From positions 426,001 to 490,000 of the forward strand of contig CAJHNH020000569.1 in the NCBI GenBank assembly GCA_905116865.2: 64,000 nucleotides of DNA, given 5' to 3'. The stretch's first letter is position 1; each line of letters starts with the position of its first letter. The position numbers and the translations under genes are program-made. This document shows positions 63,901 through 64,000 of this stretch, one piece after another. This DNA comes from Candidula unifasciata. Lineage: Eukaryota; Mollusca; Gastropoda; Stylommatophora; Geomitridae. The notes below the pieces were generated by a model, which did no database searches, was not told where the DNA came from, and was given only the letters and a program-made list of their open reading frames with translations.

Positions 63901-64000
63901 ACCCCAAAACGAGTAAGTATAGTACGCTCCACAAGTTGTGCCTAACTTAAAAACTATGTATCAGTTCGGTGCAAGTTGTTGAAATTTGGCATGTTGCCTG

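Overview
The window looks like a gene-poor, repeat-rich stretch of animal nuclear DNA. I infer a lophotrochozoan, probably a mollusc and perhaps a gastropod. The reasons are large introns with GT-AG borders, tRNA-derived SINEs, many decayed non-LTR retrotransposon pieces, a Helitron helicase relic, hAT-like elements and abundant microsatellites. There are no bacterial-type operons, CRISPR arrays, rRNA genes or clear functional tRNA genes. The species assignment is inference only.

The one host gene I can support is a grainyhead (grh/GRHL) family transcription factor on the minus strand. Thirteen coding exons lie between 35828 and 3511, with canonical splice sites. Phases agree at every join except one, where a very short exon seems to be missing between 15031 and 13370. 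The first visible exon (34323-35828, 502 codons) is a Ser/Thr/Gln/His-rich, activation-domain-like region. Exons from 20762 down to 10732 encode the CP2/Grainyhead DNA-binding domain. Exons 6407 to 3511 lead into the C-terminal dimerisation domain. The 5' start and the last coding exon were not found and are probably outside the window.

The introns are filled with transposon debris: LINE 3' ends, RNase H tails, one EN-domain piece, four SINE families, a hAT MITE with a perfect 8-bp target-site duplication, and foldback elements. Two tandem arrays appear to have grown from grh splice junctions. About 32 copies of a 30-bp unit (15121-16076) copy the 3' splice site and first codons of the exon they abut. 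A smaller array (20288-20680) copies the end of an exon and its 5' splice site.

From about 36 to 64 kb there is no recognisable host exon. This half holds a Helitron relic, LINE pieces and large minisatellites: a tetranucleotide GGAT/GGAC block, a 21-bp satellite of about 2.7 kb, a 59-bp array of about 1 kb, a 51-bp array, and a family of roughly 57-75 bp repeats interrupted by a LINE. The long open frames over these arrays are by-products of repeat units divisible by three and are not called as genes.
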